This document shows, one piece after another, positions 59,050 through 64,000 of a stretch of DNA of 64,000 bases. Every line of letters begins with the position of its first letter. Position 1 is the stretch's first letter. Position numbers and translations under genes: made by a program. Under the pieces are notes generated by a model. The model worked only from the letters and a program-made list of their open reading frames with translations, was not told the origin of the DNA and did no database searches. Origin of the DNA: Cocos nucifera (taxonomy: Eukaryota; Streptophyta; Magnoliopsida; Arecales; Arecaceae); the NCBI GenBank assembly GCA_006176705.1, contig QRFJ01000057.1:186001-250000 (forward strand), given 5' to 3'.

Positions 59050-60608
59050 TGCTTCATCCCAGCCTAAATCCTATTTTACTGCAGTTAAACTCATTTTATT
59101 ACTAAATAGTCGTCTCTCTCGTACGCGGGAATCGTCGATTCCCCACCGTAGGATCAGTCAACCCGCGTACAAGAAGTGTCATGGGCGAGTGGATGACGTA
59201 GCGTGAGTACATAAGGTGGCTGTAATTAACTTGGGTTAGAAATGGAATTGTCTTGGGAAAGTAACAGGGTTAGCATTGGATGGGGGAAGGCATAAGAGTA
59301 TTTATTCGAAACTTTGGCCTATCTTTAGTTTATTCTAGGCTTTGCCATTAGACTAAGGTGCACCTAAAAGCAAAGTAAACAGAAAGGCTTCCGTTATTTG
59401 TTAATATTCCTTGTCACAAATATAGGCTTCTTCCACGAAGGTATAAAAATATTGACTTGGACTGCAAGCCACGTGAGCCGGAAATTACATAATCGGACCT
59501 GGTTTTTGATCCTGCTGGCTGCTTGGTCTCCAAGTTTTCCATCTCACTTTGTTCCATATCATATCAAAATAGGTATACCTCACTGATGTATATAACACGT
59601 GAGATCCATATCATATCAAAATAGATACCTCACTGATGTATATAACACGTGAGATGCACGGTTTTTTTTTTTTTTCCATTTTTAAAGATATTTTTAGAAT
59701 ATAATATAGCAATATAATAAATAATAATTAATAAAAATTTTAGTAACTAAGTTCTATTGCATATTAAAATATGAACCAGTCGAGGAGAGAAAAATGGAAA
59801 GTTTGAAAAAAAGAGAGGTTTTAAGATGCGTAACACTACCATTTTTCATAAACTCGATGCGCCAGCCAACCAACCACCATAATGGTTGGTTAGCTTTATT
59901 TAAAATAAAATTTATTTCTTATATTTTAAAAATATCCAATAGTAAGAATTCCTATTATTAATATTAATGTCCATATAAAGAACTTCATATAAGTTGAGCT
60001 TTCGTGCGAAACTTCCGTCATCAATTCCAATATCATTAACACTAGTATGGGTATCCCTTTTTATTTTCTTAATTATTTTTTAATATAATATAATAATATA
60101 ATAAATTTATAATAAATATAAGACTTTAAGACACAAATTTCTATAGCATATTAAATAATATATCCATTTAGATATCTTGTTTGGGCTATGGATTTCATGG
60201 TAAAAATATTGGTAAGAATTGATTGAACACGAGTTCATTAATGCATGCCCCCTGAAATCTAATTTAATTCGATGGTTCTGAGACTCGTTGGATTAGCTCT
60301 AGCTAAGTAGGAATTCTTGTTATTAATACATGCATACGGATGGTGAATTATATAAACCGAGTCTTCATGCAAAGACTCTCGTCATCAACATCCAACTTCC
60401 ACCTAGCAAACAGAGAATGCTTCATAAGTTGAGTCACATTAGATAATAAAGTTTAATGATGACCTAGCAAAACTCCTATCATTAATGCCAATATTATGAA
60501 TATTGCCATTCACATGGCAATCAAAGAATTTTGGGTAAAAGTCAATAGAAAATTTCTATCATTAATACCGACATCATTCGTGAGATATATAGGACATTTT
60601 TTTCTCCC
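59050..60608. other. AT-rich intergenic DNA upstream of the protease
   Basis: The first few hundred bases are the presumed protease promoter. No open frame of interest. A worn inverted repeat AACCAACCA/TGGTTGGTT is at about 59866-59890. Several ATTAATACC/CATTAAT words recur between 59950 and 60600 without forming a clean tandem repeat. Confidence 0.5.
59554..59655. repeat. Two-unit tandem duplication of about 51 bp
   Basis: The unit CCATATCATATCAAAATAGG, continuing to TATAACACGTGAGAT, occurs at 59554-59605 and again at 59606-59655. The second unit lacks two bases. Each contains ACACGTG, a G-box-like core, 600-700 bp upstream of the protease start. Confidence 0.85.
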
Positions 60609-61702
60609 TATTGGTGCAAAAAATAGATGGTTGCTGAAGATTACTAGAGATGAGAATTAGGATCTTATCGGTGGAACTTGCAAAGACAAAGTCATGACTG
60701 AAGATAGCTCCGACATGGATCCTCCGACGATCAAATTAGTATTCTGGCCAACAAGAATAGAATACTCAGAAGATTGGAAATGAAAAGAGAGCTTAGAGAA
60801 GAAAATATATCTAGAAAGTCCTATTTATAGATGGAGCCTGTAACAAATTGATGGTGACAGTCATAACATAATATTAGTAAGCTATTCGAACTGCTCAGAA
60901 TTTGTTACGAACAGTAAGTTATCATTTATCACGACTTGCTATTGGTTGAATATTATTTACTGGAGTTCGGATGAAAAGTCAAATGCTTTCAAACTTGATC
61001 ATGAGTCATTTATCCTGAGGTTAAGCTATTGGGGCTTAGAATTGAATGGATTGAACTTGAAGGTTAGCCTTTTGGTTAAAAGTAATAAGTTTGTAGATTA
61101 GGTTCCGAATCTGAACCTCGATAGAGAACTGTTTCAGCTACTTTCGAAAATTCGGTCATCTTTAAGGTCGGTTAATAATGAACACTGGCACTTTGGCCTA
61201 AAGGACTTAAGGTCCAAAAGAAATAACGACGAAGCTATTTTAATTATTTTGATGAAGTTTGGCTAATACCTAAGGTCGGCCCAAATTCGGGGTTAGATAG
61301 TATTGAGAATTAATGCTTGTGAAGCGGTTGTTTATCCCTCACTGAAGATTGGAGTCAAGTGGATGACAAATTTTTTTTATTGGCTCAAGTTCGTCTAGTT
61401 GAAATTCATGATGTATTCATGGTAAGATTTTCAGTTACCATGATAGAGTTGGAGGATCGAAGGGAGCTCAACCAACACACAAGATCGGACATCAACAAAG
61501 GTTGTTATTATTTTTAGGGTGAGCCGCCATCGATTGAAGCTTTGAGCTTTGTCGGATTTGGAGGCCGATCCTTTAGAGTTCATTTGGACAAGAAGACTGA
61601 CTTGATATTGAATCTCAGATTAGAGTGTGTCTTGAACTTAGATAGCACTCTATCAAGATCGGACTTTATTAGATTTCGATGGAAGCTATTTTACCTCTAA
61701 CA
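60609..61702 (-). mobile_element. Decayed, array-free LTR related to the gag-only gypsy family, antisense
   Basis: ATTGGTGCAAAAAATAGATGG, then CCTCCGACGATCAAATTAG, TTCTGGCCAACA, GAGAGCTTAGAGAA and TATTTATAGATGGAGCCTGT follow the same order as the antisense solo LTR at 38264-38520. The far end CTCTAACA could be the other terminus. The 45-bp array is absent. It may be an older relative from before the array expanded, or one that lost it. Confidence 0.6.
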
Positions 61703-62078
61703 CTTTTTTTTCAATTGTCATGAAAATATAATATAATGATATAATAAATTATGATAAATAGAAGATTTTAATAAGTAAATTTTAACGATACATTGTATAG
61801 TAAATTTTAATGACAACCAAACATATTAATACTAATATCTTTGATATCTATTGCATATTAAGCAATGAATTTTAATGATAGCTAGGCACGTTGATAATGA
61901 TGTCCATATGATGAATGGAGAACTCTATATAGAATCTCTATTATATTTATATATATATATATAGGCACACACGCTAGCATTAAACCATCGCAACATCATT
62001 ATTTTAAAAAATGTAATATACTTAAAATATTATTTTTATTAATTATATAATTATTTAGAAAATAATATATATCAGGTG

Positions 62079-62548
62079 ATTTCTGAAAAAGAAGGCTATT
62101 TGCTTGTAATCCAGTGATCCCTGAAGAATTATGGTATTGTCAAAAATCTTTGCTTTTGAGGAAGAAAAGTATTAGTGACATACCAGTGGGTATCTTAGGT
62201 TGGCGTCCTGGTGGAACGCTACTGCCGGGTTAAGTTAGGTTTGTTTAGACCCATATTTTTTGCTACTTAACATTGTTTGATGTCAAAAACGTTAAAAAAA
62301 ACAATTCAACGTGGTGGTCTTTCTTTCTTTATAAAGAAAGACAATCACATATTCTAATAATGATGTTCGAGAGCCTGTAAAGAAAATATGGAAATCTAAG
62401 ATTTGTTTCCCTAATTTCATTTTCTGAATCAAATTTTGGATCATTTCACATCAAACTGCTTTAGATAGTTTTGGAAAATCAGTTAATTCTTTATTTTAGC
62501 CTGCTTCACCTATCCATCGTTTGAGGTGTTGTGTTAGGAATTTATATT
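62079..62548 (+). repeat. Second copy of the kinesin intron segment
   Basis: Matches 49121-49840 in the same direction at roughly 85-90 percent by eye, minus about 240 internal bases. It is immediately followed by TACTAGCATATAACCCGTGCAGC, which is not in the intron copy. It contains no kinesin exon. Confidence 0.83.
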
Positions 62549-64000
62549 GTACTAGCATATAACCCGTGCAGCATGCGAGATTCTTTTTTCTTATTTAAAA
62601 AATATATCAACTTTGAATATTATTTATTTATTAATTATATATTTTATTTTAAAATAATATATATTGTATTAATATTTAATGAAATATAATTTTATAATAT
62701 ATTATTAAAAGTTATCAATCTTTTAAAAATATTTTTAATGAAAATTATTATTATTATTATTGAATTATGTTATTTTATTAAAATATTACTGATCTTACCA
62801 ATAATATTAATATTTAATTTTATCATTTTTATTAAGATTTTATTATTTTTAATAAATATATTAAAATATGATCCTCAACCTTAAGATTTACCATCCATAT
62901 ACACTCTTTTGATGCCAACCAGCCCAATAATATAAATTATCAAATCTTAAAAATAAAAATATTCCTATAAGATAAGATAAGGTGGCGATGGGTGGCGGTC
63001 TCATGAGATCTTGATAAGAATTAACTAGTAAAGCAATCGGCATGAGTACCTCAAACTAATGTCTTGCAAAAAAAATCTAAAGATTATAAATTAAGAAACA
63101 TCTTTTCTTTAGCTATGGGTGCAGTGATCATCATTCATTTCACTATAGCCATCGCTCTGTACCGTAGAGCCGTGTCCATTGTCATAGCCAACTTGAAAAT
63201 TAGTGTTCATTCTAAAAACTTTTTTCTACTTTTTTTTTTTTTTGATTAAGTATTAGATTGCTCGTCCTACTCTAACTTATTTTTGAACCCTACTTTTTTT
63301 TTACTATATTGCTTCGTTCTTTTTGGAATTTTATTATGGTTTGGGAGGTTTTACTCCATAATTAATGAGAGCTCCCAATTGTCCTTTGGGATGTTCTACT
63401 TTGCAATTAATTAGTGTAATTAATGGGAAGGTTTGGGCTTTGTATAAGGTGCAATGGATGGATTAATACAGTTGATAGTGAAGAGTTTTCTTTTAATTGT
63501 ATAAAGTAGATGGGGGGGTTAATATAATGTGAAGTAAGGCTTAATGGATGGATTAATGTAGGTGAAGAGTTTTTTATTTTTTTTTAGGATAAAATAGATG
63601 ATGAAGAAATTAATGAGAGTAAATATAATGCATCATATTGGATAAAGGATAATAAAAGAATCCAAATATGTGACCACTAAACTTGGATGTCCTACGTAAC
63701 AACATGAAATGCATTAACTCAGGATTTCATAAATGCCAAATATGGCTCTCTTTTCTATTTCCTTGAAAATGATTATATTTTATTATTAACATTTTTATAA
63801 TAATATTATTTATATAATTAATTATTAATTAAGTTAAATAACTTGAATAATGAATCATTGAGTACATGTATCCCTTTTTCAACTTTTGATTTTAGAATAA
63901 TGATATTTGCCATCGATCTCGTGAAAAGCCCAAAGAAGGATCCATTACACTTATAACCTTAAATGATTGGCTAATAAGATCAAGTGATCTACTTATATTT
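62549..64000. other. AT-rich intergenic tail
   Basis: Very AT-rich up to about 62880, then mixed non-coding DNA. Near 63430-63600 the words GGATGGATTAAT and GAAGAGTTTT repeat loosely. No gene or complete element is supported. Confidence 0.5.

Noticed and set aside
58950..59057. Upstream in-frame ATG of the protease
   Set aside because: It would put 36 residues before the signal peptide and lies 5' of the TATA-like box; the ATG at 58949 has the better context.

Overview
The window is a stretch of nuclear DNA from a flowering plant. Its kinesin has the exon plan of plant KIN-7 genes, it has a plant-type aspartic protease, and its introns are packed with LTR retrotransposons, MITEs and an endogenous pararetrovirus fragment. 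The AT-rich introns and the character of the repeats suggest a monocot, perhaps a palm; that is inference, not something read directly.

Two real genes are supported. On the + strand, 23 exons from 11115 to 53454 encode a KIN-7 kinesin from just before the P-loop to the stop codon; the N-terminal exons lie upstream of the window or were not found. All reading frames join without a break across 22 introns, one of which uses a GC donor. On the - strand, eight exons from 58949 down to 56172 encode a complete 429-residue nucellin/Asp1-like aspartic protease with a signal peptide and both catalytic aspartates. The two genes converge on a 2.7-kb spacer.

Layout: 1-11114 is upstream or intronic sequence with a decayed tRNA, MITEs and a 2.4-kb solo LTR. 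11115-17605 holds the first motor exons, a foldback element and a pararetrovirus RNase H remnant between AT microsatellites. 17606-35337 is one 17.7-kb intron filled by a dead copia element (19748-34596) that was itself hit three times: by a truncated LTR/PBS unit, by a gag-only gypsy-type element with an exact TSD, and by a 2.2-kb solo LTR with an exact TSD. Removing the inserts leaves about 5.2 kb, a normal copia length. 35338-53454 holds the rest of the kinesin, with a hAT element split by a solo LTR of the same gypsy family, and a long polypyrimidine tract. 53455-56171 is the spacer, 56172-58949 the protease, and 59050-64000 AT-rich intergenic DNA that includes a second copy of part of a kinesin intron.

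The most unusual signal is that the LTR elements carry tandem arrays whose every unit is a short inverted repeat: a 45-bp unit with CTCC/GGAG arms around a mostly TACG loop, a unit of about 69 bp with GGAGAT/ATCTCC arms, and in an unrelated LTR a unit of about 31 bp with GGGACTCT/AGAGTCCC arms. Transcripts of the gag-only element would be strings of small hairpins.
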